A stretch of DNA of 64,000 bases. It comes from Eretmocerus hayati. Taxonomy: Eukaryota > Arthropoda > Insecta > Hymenoptera > Aphelinidae. The stretch covers positions 111,292,246-111,356,245 of the forward strand of contig CM056742.1 in NCBI GenBank assembly GCA_029851415.1, in the 5' to 3' direction. Below are positions 48,313-60,600 of this stretch, in pieces. The notes under the pieces are model-generated. The model saw nothing but the letters and a program-made list of their open reading frames with translations, did no database searches and was not told the origin of the DNA. Position numbers and translations under genes: made by a program. Within the stretch, counting starts at the first letter, position 1; every line of letters starts with the position of its first letter.

Positions 48313-48613
48313 CACTAGCGTTATGTTTCGCGTTGCTCGGCCTGTAAAAGTCCCCGAGAAGCGTATCAGTTCACCAAAATGCTCTCTTAAATCAAATGAA
48401 AATATGTTCTGTACCATTTTCACATATCGAGTTATATAATGATAACTTTCATGGTCTTTATGAGTTCAGACCCATGTGAGAAACCGCCGCTTAACTAAAT
48501 ATATAAAATTTTTGAAAAACGTACTCTCATTTGATTTGGAAGAGCATTTTGGAAAACTAATACGCCTATCGGAAACATTTACAAGCCGAGCAACGCGAGG
48601 CATTACGCTAGTG
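48313..48613. mobile_element. 301-bp MITE with CACTAGCGT inverted ends
   Basis: CACTAGCGTTATG, then CGCGTTGCTCGGC, at the left is the near reverse complement of the right end. An inner inverted match (AAATGCTCTTTNAAATC-like) continues inward. No coding capacity. Confidence 0.8.
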
Positions 48614-49122
48614 CTTTATTATGTACCAAATGTTACATATGTTCATCAGCCCCCCCGTGGGGGGCTTGGGTTCTGATTGTTGCTAACTTAGTTTAAAACC
48701 TCCTCAATTTGCACAAACATCTCCTCATTCTTTCCTGAATGTGAGAAACTCGGATGTATTTTCGGAAGAAGGCAACAAAATTTCCTTTAGCCCTCAATAA
48801 TTAAAACTTCTTTCCGAAATTCTTTCCATTCATTTCTCGTTGGGAAAAAAGCATACCTGTATATCTCGCTGCTCAAGGACATCGATTCTTTTATAAAAAT
48901 ATCCCATTATCTTTTTTCCTCCCAAAAATCCAAAATTCTCGTAAATTATCAATTCTTATATAAAAAGCCAATGAGACGCGTTTACCCTTAGCACGCTGCA
49001 GCAGACTGCAGTACGAGATAGAAACCCCGCACGCGGAAATTTTGCTTTGAAATTTGTAAAGGTTTGATGTAAAAGCAAAAGCATATTATGACATATTATC
49101 AGCTCTAACCCAGAATCCATCC
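48614..49122. other. No gene; short GC hairpin
   Basis: A GCCCCCC-CGTG-GGGGGC hairpin lies near 48650-48665. The rest is AT-rich sequence without features. Confidence 0.5.
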
Positions 49123-49268
49123 GCATTTACAACATCCCGAGTGTCGATAAACTGTAAAGCAGACCGTTTCGCGCGCGCCTCTCAGCTTGTGGGCAGCGGG
49201 GAGGGGTGAAGGGGCGGTAGGCACGTTCCGCCATATTGAAATCTTTTTCGTCCCAACCCTGGGCCATG
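49123..49268. repeat. Inner piece of the right arm of the 25.7-kb inverted repeat
   Basis: These 146 bases are the reverse complement of about 31980-32122. In the left arm they are contiguous with sequence that here lies 5.8 kb away at 55066, because a transposon has inserted between them. Confidence 0.9.
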
Positions 49269-51419
49269 CAAGAGTGCGCATGCTCAATCTCATCGTGATC
49301 CGTGGGAGAGTATAGGAGCCAAAGTATCCCGTCAAATCCCTCCTACAATGTAGAAATGCCCGCAAATTGCAAGCTTCGAACTCCTGTACATTGTGTGGTC
49401 AACCCTCGCAGCTTGTATGAAGTCTGAAGCTCAAAGTATACGTGATGATATCGTTCGCACATGCATGCAACGTATATATTGGCACGCGTACGTTCATTTG
49501 GATAAGATCAGTTCCACCAATATCACCGTAGTTGCCGGCTAGAGTGATGAAGTAGAGATTGTCGGCGGTTTGTGATTCATTTCTCAGGTCATTCCAGTTG
49601 TTATCATGATTCTGAGTTGAATCAATTCTGTTCTCTTCATAGTTGTTCCAAGTGAAACAAGCAATCTCAAAGTAATTTCTCGAGTGGAACTTGATGAAGC
49701 TTTCTATAACCTAATCACGAAGGATTGATGCTCTCTATGGTGACTATAGTTTCAGTTAAATTTCAATCATCTGTTATGGAATAGCTATGCAATGGTTCTA
49801 AATATTAGGGATATTTCTAGATCGCAAGTTCACTCGTCTCATGGAGATTAGATTAGCATATCATAATCACTGTCAACTAGAACTGTATACATTCAACAAC
49901 GTGTGATGATCAACTTGATCTCAAGAAACAGGTGATGTTCAGTGATGCCCTGTTCCTATGTATGCAGTATTACAAGAATACTAGTGTGATGAAAGAAAAA
50001 ATGAGTGATGAGCCTTCTCCACAGTCAGAGTATTTTGCATATGAATTTACAATAGCTATCGATCGTTTGATCAACGATGCTCCAAGAGAAGAAGATGAAG
50101 CACTGTTTTTGTTTGAAGAAAATTTTGGTGACATTGCTGTAGCGCAAGATTTAGAGGAACCACCATGGTTTGGTGTTGGATCTGTCGATGCACAAAGTGA
50201 ACCACCTTCTGTGGAATCACCAAGTGAATGTAAGTAGAGCATTTTCCTTCTCGCACAACAAAGTCCTGAACTTGAGTGCACCTCAGATCTTAAATTAGGA
50301 TACAGAAGCTCTTGAAGTAGATCTGATATCACCGTATCATTAGTTGCAATCATATTATCAATTTTCTCCATGATAATATGAATTAAGTGATGCAGATGGG
50401 GATATAGAAAACATTTTTCCAGGTTTTCTTACTTTTGAAATCAAATGTAAAGTAGAGATAACTTTCTGAATGCATATAATAGGGAACCCAACAAAATCCA
50501 GGATAATATACATTCCTCTCACACATCACACGAATCATGCACTCATTCCTTCATAAGGAAGTGAGACAATGATATCACTCTACAGCCATGACGCAATTTC
50601 GTGATTTCTTCTAGATCATGGAAGATTCCTATACATTTTCAATCGCAAAGACTAATGTATACTCAAGTCCGTTGTGAATACTCATCTACATGTTTCTTGA
50701 CAGAGGTATTGGTTAATTGAGAAATATAATCATAACAAGCAGCATTGAATCCTTTCACTAGTACTCAGCGAGTATGAAGTATCAGGATTGTGACATGAAC
50801 ATATTAAAATGAGATAATGCAGTGGCAGAGCTTTGGATCACGACCTGCTTTGGTAACAAAATATCCTTCCTAGTAGGTAGCCCAAAGTCGCGTTCTCTGG
50901 AAGTTACGCAAATTTTTGATATGGATTGAGAGTCGAGAATTATGAAAAAATGAGAAGATTTAGTAGGTGAGATTTGGATAACTCCCGAGTTCTATAAATA
51001 TAATCACTCGAATATGGTTTTTCTCGACTCCATGGAAAATTCTAACTAGTGAGCTAAACTGATCTCAAGTAGAAACAAAAGTATATTCTGCATGGAAAAA
51101 ATGAGCGATCGAAGGGTCAATCGAATATCTCAAGAGAGAAATCCTCCTTTAGGTTGGAAATTTTATCTAGAATAGTTTGAACAGTCCGAAAATACGTAGT
51201 TGGTGTGGGAGGCTCATTGGGGCTTGAGAGCGTCTCAGAGGCTCTTGAGTGAGATCAAATCGTTGATCTGATGATTAATGTATTATATACATCTCCAAGA
51301 TGATAGCTTACTATCATCTTATGATAGCCAATATATATGCCTAACATACGATGTCAATAAGCTACCATCTTGGAGATTATGTTATGAGCATGCAGTCCCT
51401 TTCAAAGATGATGAATTCG

Positions 51420-51555
51420 ATGGCTCAGGACCAAAAGGAACTATCTAAAAATGTCTGATTCAAACAGATTTATCTTAGATTAAATTTAATACAAGATAGT
51501 TCCGTTCAAACCAGAAATTTTCAGATGGTCCCTTTTGGTTCTGAGCCATCAAATT
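51420..51555. mobile_element. About 130-bp hairpin in the transposase intron
   Basis: GATGGCTCAGGACCAAAAGG near 51418 is matched by the reverse complement ending near 51550 (CCTTTTGGTTCTGAGCCATC). It is probably a small MITE. Another imperfect inverted repeat around CTCCAAGATGATAGCTTA lies at about 51290-51380. Confidence 0.7.
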
Positions 51556-52381
51556 GTGCAGCGTCTCTCTGAATCGATGATTTTTTGGATATACTCTGCC
51601 GTCGATGAATTTTGAAGAAAACGATTCTTAAAAAAACCAATCGATTTATGTGTTTCGAATATCGTGTGTGATTGTATTCAACAATCGAAATTTAAGAGAA
51701 GCTTTCGCCAAAGATTAAGCATAAGATCTTCCGTACCCGGAGTTCCATCATGCACGATGATGTGACACTATATAATTAATTGAACTTGACAGAAATTGAG
51801 TGATTGTGATGATTAGCTTCGGTTGGAGTTATTCTAATTATCCAAGTTGCACCGATTCCATACCCTGAAATTCCCTGAATTCGCCGTTTTCAATCTGAGA
51901 TTACAATGAACTGCTGTGGGCTCTTCTATTCTGTCCCGAGAATCATGGACTTCAACGGCGGAACAATGCATGATCGAAAACTCTTCTACTTTCTTATCTC
52001 ATGTGGAGTCAGTCTACAGAAAAGGTTCAATGCTCTAGAAAAAGTTCATTCTCATTTTGTCAAAATACAGATTCGACCTCCTAATCCCAGAATATATCTG
52101 AGAGTTTCATGATGATGCTTTGCTTGATGAATTTTTACTATCGTCTACAATTGGTAGCTCAGATTAACACTGTTATGGAATTGTTGATTGAAAGGATACT
52201 CGATCTATTGGATATTGTACTGATTTTGGGGAACTCCGACAAGATTTTGTCGGAAAGAAACAGTACTTCACTACGAAACCGCTTAGATTAATTGGCTCTC
52301 CACCAGACACCATTCAGATTTTTCATAATCATAATGACCGATTCGATTGAAGCTCGAGAAACGTATTCTGTTCTCATAGTA

Positions 52382-52544
52382 CACTCCGGAATAAGGTGAA
52401 CTGCAATGGGATGACGGTCTGTGACCGTTCGAGATCAATCGTCTCCCTCGCACTCATGGGATAACCTATTAGGTGCGAGTGAGATGGACAATCTCGAATG
52501 GCCGCTGACCGTCATCCTATTGCAGTTCACTTCGTTCCTGAGTG
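52382..52544. mobile_element. 163-bp hairpin MITE in the transposase intron, TA target duplication
   Basis: It starts CACTCCGGAATAAGGTGAAC and ends with the near reverse complement, with TA at 52380-52381 and 52545-52546. The centre contains further inverted matches (GGTGCGAGTGAGA and its partner). No coding capacity. Confidence 0.88.
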
Positions 52545-55065
52545 TACATCGGAACAGATTTTGGGACTCTGATTTCGATTTATCTATGAATAAGAATCAG
52601 GAATGTTTTCACAAAATCCACACGATCGAATCATGATTCAGTCAATCACATCGTTTTCAGAAGAAGCACTTTAAAAGCTTCCAAAGCACTGTTCTCGTAG
52701 TTTTCATGGGTAGTTCAATAGTTGCACTAGAGCTCTTGTTAGCTTAACATTTACAAGTTCTTCGAAAGCCACACGGAAGCTTTTGAAACATCGGTATTGA
52801 AAGTAATGAGTTTTTTGAGAATTTGTGATTGGTTGAGAAAACTTGAACGATGAGATAAATCCCATTTCGGCGGAGTGAATGAAATGGTACCCGAAACTGC
52901 GTTTTTTTCAGATACAATTCAGTATAAAACTTCTGTAACTATAATGATGGAATTCTCTTCTTGCAGTGTCGGATTCCCAGCCAGTTCAAGAATCGAGTCA
53001 AAGTTCTTGGGGAGAAACCCCCACGAATTCTGCTGCTGCCATACCGCTTGATGAAAAAATAAAAATAGTGAACATGCAACGTGAGCACCCTAACTGGAAG
53101 CTGCCCTCCATCCGTGCGAACGGAGGGAAAGCCTTGTCGAGACTAGACGAACTGACTCAATGGAAGAAGCACATAGCCAATGGTGGAACGTTGCAAGACA
53201 AGTACAATGCCATCGATGAATGGACTTACGATCGATTTCAGGAGGCACGCAACAGTGGTCGACCAGTGTATACGCGGGATTTGAGAGTTTGGGCTCTGCA
53301 AGCTGCTCGTCAATTCGAATCGAGCGGATTCAAGTTCAAAGCATCTCGAGGTTGGATTATCAAATTCAAATATCGGCATCGTATCAGAATGCGTAAGATA
53401 ACTCGGTACGTAAAATCGACAGAACATAATAATCAAGAGGTAATGGATGAGAGTAATCGTCAATTCCGTTTGGACTGTGCAGCAGCCATGAAGAAATATC
53501 GCAAGACGTTAATCATCAATACAGACCAAACTGGATGTTCATACAGAGTGAATGTAGCGAGAACATTGGCTCCAAAGGGCTCTAAAGCTATAAATGCGTT
53601 TCTTGGTGATTGGAATAAGGTTACCCACAGTTACACTGGGCAGTTCTCGATGATTGCTGAAGGCACACTTTTACCAATTTCGTATGTCTACAAGAGAATG
53701 GATATACTTTTGGTCCTCGGATACAGATTATGGTGGATCAACTTGTAGAACAATATGGGAATGTTTATGTTACTTGCTCAAAATCGGGCAAGATGTCTAA
53801 AGCTCTAGTTTGTTCCTATATCGATGAAATCCTGAAGCCATATATTTCAGACAAATTCTTGTTGATCCAAGATAGCTGGGGAGGTCAAGACAATGACGTA
53901 GTGGTGCAGAAACTTGATGAGTTGGGCCATGAGTATGAGTTATTCACAGTTCTAGCTGGCTGCACTGGCGTATCTCAGCCACTGGATGTTTATTTTTTCA
54001 GACAAGTGAAAATTTTCATCAATAGGATCCAGAACGCCGTAGAATTGGCTGCAGAAGATCGTCAGCTTCATTCGAGAGAAGATGCCATCAAAATACAAAG
54101 TCTTGTTCATAATCAGATATCTGTTCCTATCTTCAAAAATATGTTGCAGTATGCATGGTATGCTTCAGGACTAGCAGAGAAGAGGGAGACTTTCTTCAAC
54201 GTGAACCAAGTTTGCTTTTCTGAATGTTGTGCCAGAAAAGTATGCCAAGTGAGAGATTGTGAGTCATTGGGATTCATGCAGTGCTCTTGGTGTCAGCTGT
54301 ATCTCTGCTTCAGTTGTTTTTATGACACATATCATCCTCAGTCGTGTTCGAGGAAACCGAAGAGATGAATAGTGCTTTGGATAGAAATGTTCCATATATC
54401 TTGAGACGAAAACCACTCGTTCGTGGATGTATTTATGAAGAATAATCGACTATTCTCATAGGTGCTCCATCAGCTCATTCATCCATGGTTTGTTTGTAAA
54501 TACTTTCGTTTGATGAAAAATAAGACAGAAACGTTCTAATTCAATTCAACCCATCTGTCTATCTATTCATAAGGTATGAATGAAATAAAGGATTTAGCTC
54601 TCGACTGTTCATTTTGAAGGATTCTTTTCATCACATTACAACTTTTCGCATATGAAACTTGGGCAGGCCCTAAGAAATTTGAGCAAGAGTACGAGAAGAA
54701 TCGATGTTTGTAACGGGTTACTTGAACCATCATTCGTTCGGAAGATGATGATGGTGTCAGGTCTATTCAAAGCAGCGAACTGCATCTGTATCTCTCTCTT
54801 TTTTTTCTTTCTTAGGTGGTGGTAGGGATAAATACGCTAAGACGTGCCATGGAAAGGCACCGGACAGACGAGCACGGCTAGCCTGTATCTCCCCACTGTT
54901 CCGGTCTGGAAGCTGCGAGGGTTGACCACACAATGTACAGGAGTTCGAAGCTTGCAATTTGCGGGCATTTCTACATTGTAGGAGGGATTTGGCGGGATAC
55001 TTTGGCTCCTATACTCTCCGACGGATCACGATAAGATTGAGCATGCGCACACTTGCATGGCCCCA

Positions 55066-56314
55066 TCGTATAGCTCAGAGATATATTCGACTCACCTTTG
55101 CACTATAAAGCGATAGCAAAAGAGTTTCACCATATTTCTGGATCGAACATATTTTGAATCAGGATTGTATCACCATTCATAGTGTTTTACGGATTTTCCA
55201 AATCTGAACCGAATTGCGACTTACACCGACGAAGTTGTGGTACATATGGGTTAGTTGTTCAGAAGTGAGGGACAGTAACTTGGGTAATCCAAAGAATCAT
55301 TAGATGAGTAATCAACATTTCTGGATATGAGGCAGAAATGAATTCGGTTCAAGATTTGGATCAGATTCTTTGGGTGAATTAATGTTCATCTGTTTCAGGA
55401 CTACCATACATGTCTGGAGCACTCAACAGATGGATGATTTCTGAGTCATGAATGGTGGATTATGAGTTCCTTGGTACATTTTTCTTGGAGGTGGTTGTTA
55501 TACAAATGGGCAGAAGAATCGACTAGAGTAGCAACACCTGGAGACGTTGGGCCAGAGATGCCAGACTGTCATCTGCATGGTCATTCAAGGTTCAAAATAT
55601 GAGATGATCAGTTCAGACCGACTCCTTCTTTCTAACTCTTTCTGCCCTGAATGGGAAGAATATGTGAATTTGTTGATGATGGATACAAGAAACCATGCAA
55701 CCTGGTCAAACATCACTCGGAAATGTTAGTATCATTGTGAGGCATCAACATGCCTAGCTGATGAGCGAGCTTTGGCTGCAGAGTTGTGGTGAAGCTTTTC
55801 AGACTTGTTCTTGGACTTGAACCCTGGCCAATGTTTGTAGTTTTCTCATGAGATTAAGACTCTTGGTCTACGAGTAGTAGTCCAATGAAGCAAAGCACCG
55901 GTGCATAGTGCGGGTCTGTAACACTAACGAGTTGTAACATCAAGTAGTGGCTATTTTCATTTGCATGGACTTGGCTTCGCATATGGGGCACTGCCTCAGG
56001 TTGTGAGGTATACATGAGAGATTCTTTGAGTCTAATTTGGTCAGAATATGTTCATCTTGAGTGCAGGAAATGAGTTGAGACCATGGCAGCTTAGTCTGCC
56101 TGATGAGAGCAAGATGACGGCAAGTGTACCCAGAGGGCTACAAATCAGCCAAAAATCCATTGAAATCTGCAAACTTGGTTATTTTTTAGCTCTGCTCAGA
56201 GTGCCCATTTGACAGAGATATTTGAGATTCTTCATATTCTAGTTGGTTCAAGACTGTAAAAAAATTTTGGTGAAGATTGGTGTTCCGGGCCCTGTGGTCC
56301 CCCCTTGTTAGTGT
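55066..56314. repeat. Outer piece of the right arm of the 25.7-kb inverted repeat
   Basis: Reverse complement of 30571-31983 without the 153-bp MITE. It ends GGTCCCCCCTTGTTAG, the mirror of the left terminus. It abuts the decayed Polinton. Confidence 0.9.
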
Positions 56315-56462
56315 GCTTCCACGTACCGCGGTTTTTGTTATTATTTATGGTATTGTTAAAATTTCCGTATTGGAATACTCAGTTAATATTATATATAGAT
56401 CAATTGGATCACATGAAAACCAGAACCGGGAATTTTGAGGTATCAAAGGGTTAAGTTGGAAA

Positions 56463-57133
56463 TTAACTATACATAGTCAAGATTGCGTCATCCATTTGAG
56501 CAGGTCGCTGATCAGCTGCAAACGGGACCGTTTCATTGATCCTGAGGTTATAGTCCACCTCATCTTCCCCCTCATGGGTTTCTACGAAATTTCGTCTCTT
56601 CAAGAACCAATTCCGAAGGCTATAACCGTTTTTTACTGCACACACCCTATCCTCTCGAAGTGTGTGGTGGTGGCATGATATTCGTTGATCCGCAATCAGT
56701 TCTCGTAATGAGGGGCAACGTATATCCTCCATGTTGATAACCAATCTCGAATCAGATATGATGTGGACCCCAATCAATCTACATACAGAAGTGGGGTATG
56801 AAAAACTTACTTTCCGGGAAGTATTTCCTCGATCTACTTTCTCTTTTCCATTCCTTTGACGTAAATCTTCGAGGCACATCTCAAATTATCATGTAGAATT
56901 CGTACGTAACAACCTGGAGCGATTGACCCAGAATTCCAAGAAATACCCAAGAATCTCTCCAACCATTGATTGTATTTCCGTTCTTGAGGAAGCAACTTAG
57001 CCCTTTTACACGGGGCTTTGAACAGACATATTGTTGGTAAGAACGTTTTTTCGAGTGGGGCAATGACCAGTTCTTTGAGCTGGGATAGGTTGGTGGATTT
57101 CCGGAAGCCTTGAATGTCAACAAAAAAATCCAT
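56463..57133 (-). pseudogene. Polinton-associated accessory gene, broken
   Basis: The first part starts at ATG 57133 and reads MDFFVDIQGFRKS, then ends near KIYVKGMEKRK. This is, from memory, the start of a protein that often accompanies arthropod Polintons; its function is not known to me. A TAG at 56834-56836 interrupts the frame, probably at a former Trp codon, and the same frame then continues in similar style. The rest (VINMEDIRCPSLREL, then CHHH) follows in another frame. A GT...AG stretch of only 32 nt (56779-56810) would restore the frame but is too short for a normal intron, so an indel is as likely. The tail ends at 56463. It is divergently transcribed from polB. Confidence 0.65.
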
Positions 57134-57380
57134 TTCGGACCCGAACTGACCTCTCCAGTTGCTCGAACTCAACTGATCCGAAATGCGTCTAGCTAACTGT
57201 TAAATCATATAACCGGAAATCTCTTGGGAATTTGTGATGGGAAAGAACGGTCGATGAGCCCCCCCCCCCCTCTTCTTCCCGGAACTACATGTGATGTTGA
57301 TATTTCCACTTTTCCAGGCGGATGAATATTTTTCCATAGTTTCTTTCGAGAATTCGTAGACGCAGCATCCTCAGTGTGGG

Positions 57381-57420
57381 TATAAGAGCCGCTGTGGTCC
57401 GTAGCTCGACAGTCCAGTGC
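57381..57420 (+). promoter_or_regulatory. TATA box and initiator upstream of polB
   Basis: TATAAGAG at 57381 is followed about 28 bases later by CGACAGTCC, close to an insect initiator. A second TATAAAA lies near 57499, about 105 bases before the polB ATG. Together they mark the divergent promoter region between the accessory gene and polB. A run of about 16 C lies at 57568-57583 and another C-run near 57258. Confidence 0.5.
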
Positions 57421-57603
57421 TTAGCATCGTGGAGGTAGGAGTCTCGAACACGGGTCGTATGTGCTGGGGCTATAGACTGGCTTGAAGGCTTATGAGGGTA
57501 TAAAACAGTTGATAAGCGGTCGTGAGTAGCTTGCAGACTCGGCTGGTCTATCAAGGGGTTTGATTGACCCCCCCCCCCCCCCCCGACCGGTCTTGAAAGC
57601 AAG

Positions 57604-60600
57604 ATGGAGTCATTAGAACTTTACGAAATGAATATATGGATGCTGATGCACTCTCTCCAGACGTATGCTCATGATGCTCCATCGAGTTTGATCCAGCGCT
57701 GGCTAGATACATGCTCACTCATGGTTGAAAGTATCCAGAAATTAGCCATTTCAGGAAAATTGCCAAGACATGAGAAACAAAAATATCAGACATGCCTCTC
57801 AAAGCTTGCAAATATCAAGAATAGGTTCGTACATATATATGAGACAAAATCGAGAAAATTTGGGGGAGGGTTAGAACAACAACCTGAGCCACCATCAGTA
57901 CAATGGGATGATATCTCTTCAGTTTTTGAAAATCGTATCAGCTCTGGTGTCATAAGCAACTTACTCCACAAAGACATCAAACAATTCCTGGAAGATGCTC
58001 GAGTATTATCAGAGGAAAAAATCAATATTGCCTTAGAATCATTGTCTCCGTTGAAAGTAAATGTCAAACTTTCAGCAGAGTATGTTGTATTGAAAGATGA
58101 CGCTGAAACAATCGATGTGAAATATTTTAATACTGCGAATCAACCCATTTTTGAACCTACTGAGCTGAAAGAGTGGTATGATGATAACGTCATTGAACCG
58201 ATTCTCCATCAGATAGAAGAATTTGAAGGCAAAGGTTCTGGATGGAGTCTGGGAGAGATTTTAAGTTTGATTGTCAATATGAACCACTATCAACCTATAC
58301 ATGGGAGCTCACACCTACCATTACCAGCGCCAATACAGAAAAAACAGGCATGCGTGAATGTCATGAATCGGGATGAAGAATGTTTCAAATGGGCCGTCCT
58401 GTCCGCCCTACACCCCGCAGAGAGTAATCCCCAACGAATTTGCAGTAATAAGCCGTATGCAAACGAGCTCAACTTCCGGGGTATCGATTTCCCAATAACA
58501 CTCAAGCAAGTGCGGAAGTTTGAGAAACAAAATGATGTGTCGGTCAATGTTTTCTTACTAAAAAAACGGAACAACTCTTACTCAGTCTGTACAGCTCATT
58601 TGACTAATTCACACAAAACCGAGCACGTGAATCTATTACTCATTCAAGATTATTATATCGATGAAGAAGAAAGTATAAATGAGGGGCAGCATGCTGATCA
58701 ACCTCCCAAATACCATTATTCGTGGATCAAAGACTTATCCAAGCTATTGAGAAGTCAAGTGACACGATTCAAAGGACGAATACATATCTGCGATCGATGT
58801 TTACATTATTTCCTGACAGAGAGGCAGCTGATTGATCATCGCATAGATTGTATTTAATTGAGTAGATGTAAAATACAATTACCCAGTATAGAAAATAATA
58901 AACTATCCTTCAAAAATTATAAAAATCGTGGAATAGTCACGTATATCTTATACGTAGACTTTAAAGCCATACTAAAACCTTCGACCATTCGAGGCACTCT
59001 CCAGAATCATCAGGCTCTCAGTGTTGGGTACTACTTGAGCAATAGCTTCGACGATTCAAAATCATATTATAAGAGCTATCGGCAAGAAGTGGAGTATGAT
59101 GGTCGTTTAGGGGTATTAAAACCAGCCCAATGGTTCGTGAAAGAGCTTAAGAAGATAGCTTTTGAGTTGGATGCACTCTATAAGAATCCTAAGCCCATGA
59201 TTATTACGGACGAAGATGAAAGAGACTTTGAATTGGCTAAAAAATTTCACATTTATCAAAAAGCCTTTACGCATGCAGACAAAAGGGTTCGCGATCATTG
59301 TCATTTGACAGGTAACGCTCCACTCTACTTTTCTGTATTTATCTATCAATGATGAGCTATAATCAAATTTTGATTCAATTCCAGGCCTTTTCAGAGGGGC
59401 TAGCCATTCCAGATGCAATCTTTCATATCAGTCCTCAAGATATATTTCCACCTTATTCCACGGACTATCTAATTATGATTTGCACCTAATTATCTCAGAA
59501 CTCGCTTCAGATGAAATTCTGAAAGGGCGTGTATCAGTTCTCGCAGAGAACAAAGATCGCTACATCAGTTTCACAAAGTACGTTGATGGAACTGTCATAA
59601 ACTTTAGATTCTTAGATTCTTTCCGTTTCCTGTCATCATCTCTAGAAAAGTTGGCCAGCTATCTACCTCATCATACCATCACGAGGAAAACCTCCCAAGC
59701 TGACGGACTGACTGGTGATCAAATCAAACTCCTCACGAAGAAAGGAGTCTATCCTTACGACTACACTAGTTCTTTTGAGAAATTGAACGAGACACAGCTA
59801 CCAGATAAGCAAGATTTCTATAGTGAATTGAATGAATGTTCAATAACTGATGAAGATTATACGCATGCTCAAGAAGTATGGGGAAAACTCAACATACAAA
59901 CATTTGGGGAGTATTCAGATATTTACTCAAAAACTGATGTACTACTGCTGGCAGATGTTTATGAAAATTTCCGATCGAACTGTATGGTAGCATATGGGCT
60001 CGATCCAGCACACTATTATACTACACCTGGTTTCAGTTGGGACTGTGCTCTCAAAATAACGGGAGTACAACTGGATTTGATAACAGATATTGATATGCTT
60101 TATATGGTGGAGAAAGGTGAGATATACTTATGTCTATCTACAGACGAAAATATGATCAACGTTCTTTCGACATTCTAATTCCATGATTCAGGTATCCGCG
60201 GTGGGATCAGCATGACTGCCTACAGATATGGCAAGGCCAACAACCCATTCATGAAGGAAGGCTATGATCCAACTCTAACAAGAACATTATTTAATATATC
60301 TGGACTGTGTGAATCTCTACGGGTGGGCTATGACTCAGCATCTCCCCGTAGGCGATCTCAAATTTGTTGAAAATATTCAGGAAAAAGATCCAGATTTTTT
60401 TGCTGTAGCAGATGATAGTCCAATCGGCTACATATTGGAGGTTGATTTGGAATACCCCAGATCAATTCATGATGAGCATCGGGATCTACCTTTCTGTCCA
60501 GAACACAGAGCGCCCCCAGGTTCTAAACAGAAGAAATTGCTCACGACTTTATATGATAAGGAACGCTATGTCATTCATTACAGAGCACTGAAACAGGCTC

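Larger units (their letters stand above)
49935..54368 (+). pseudogene. Pogo/Tigger-like transposase with one intron and a frameshift
   Basis: Exon 1 (49935-50229) is acidic. It ends at GTAAGT and joins an exon starting at 52967 after TTCTTGCAG, and the phases agree. Exon 2 has a CENP-B-type DNA-binding half, with DKYNAIDEWTYDRFQEAR then RASRGW-like RGWIIKFKYRHRIR. A DDE_1 catalytic half follows, with INTDQTG as first Asp, FLLIQDSWGG as second and QPLDVYFFRQVK as third (DDD type). The frame shifts by one base near 53680, splitting the catalytic domain; the rest runs on from about 53683 to 54368. The last 45 residues are Cys-rich (CSWCQLYLCFSCF) and may bind zinc. It would cut and paste the element. 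The frameshift suggests the copy is dead unless it is a sequencing error. The start could also be a later in-frame ATG. Confidence 0.85.
49269..55065 (+). mobile_element. 5.8-kb CENP-B/pogo-like DNA transposon with 147-bp terminal inverted repeats
   Basis: The left end CAAGAGTGCGCATGCTCAA and about 147 bases following (to 49415) match the reverse complement of 54919-55065 with few differences. CATG flanks both ends (49265-49268 and 55066-55069). The empty site is preserved in the other arm at 31980-31983, where one CATG is followed by the flanking sequence with a 2-nt difference. A CATG duplication is not the TA expected for classical pogo. The element carries a two-exon transposase gene and two small nested hairpins. 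Confidence 0.88.
30571..56314. mobile_element. Putative giant element of about 25.7 kb with inverted termini of about 1.4 kb
   Basis: The left arm (30571-32122) is the inverted copy of the right arm (56314-55066 plus 49268-49123), with only scattered differences where I compared them. The outer ends read CTTACAAGGGGAGACC and, on the minus strand, CTAACAAGGGGGGACC. The arms stop at the same inner point (GCATTTACAACATCCC), and neither carries a second element terminus there. They therefore look like the two ends of one element rather than two separate insertions. Each arm has been hit by a different transposon. Ends of the form CACTRACAAGGGG recall CACTA-type elements, but I saw no CACTA transposase. 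An inverted segmental duplication is the alternative. Confidence 0.6.

Noticed and set aside
30577..56310. The 25.7-kb inverted repeat as Polinton termini
   Set aside because: The interior lacks Polinton genes and the ends do not look like Polinton ends as I know them; the Polinton genes lie outside, at 56.4-64 kb.
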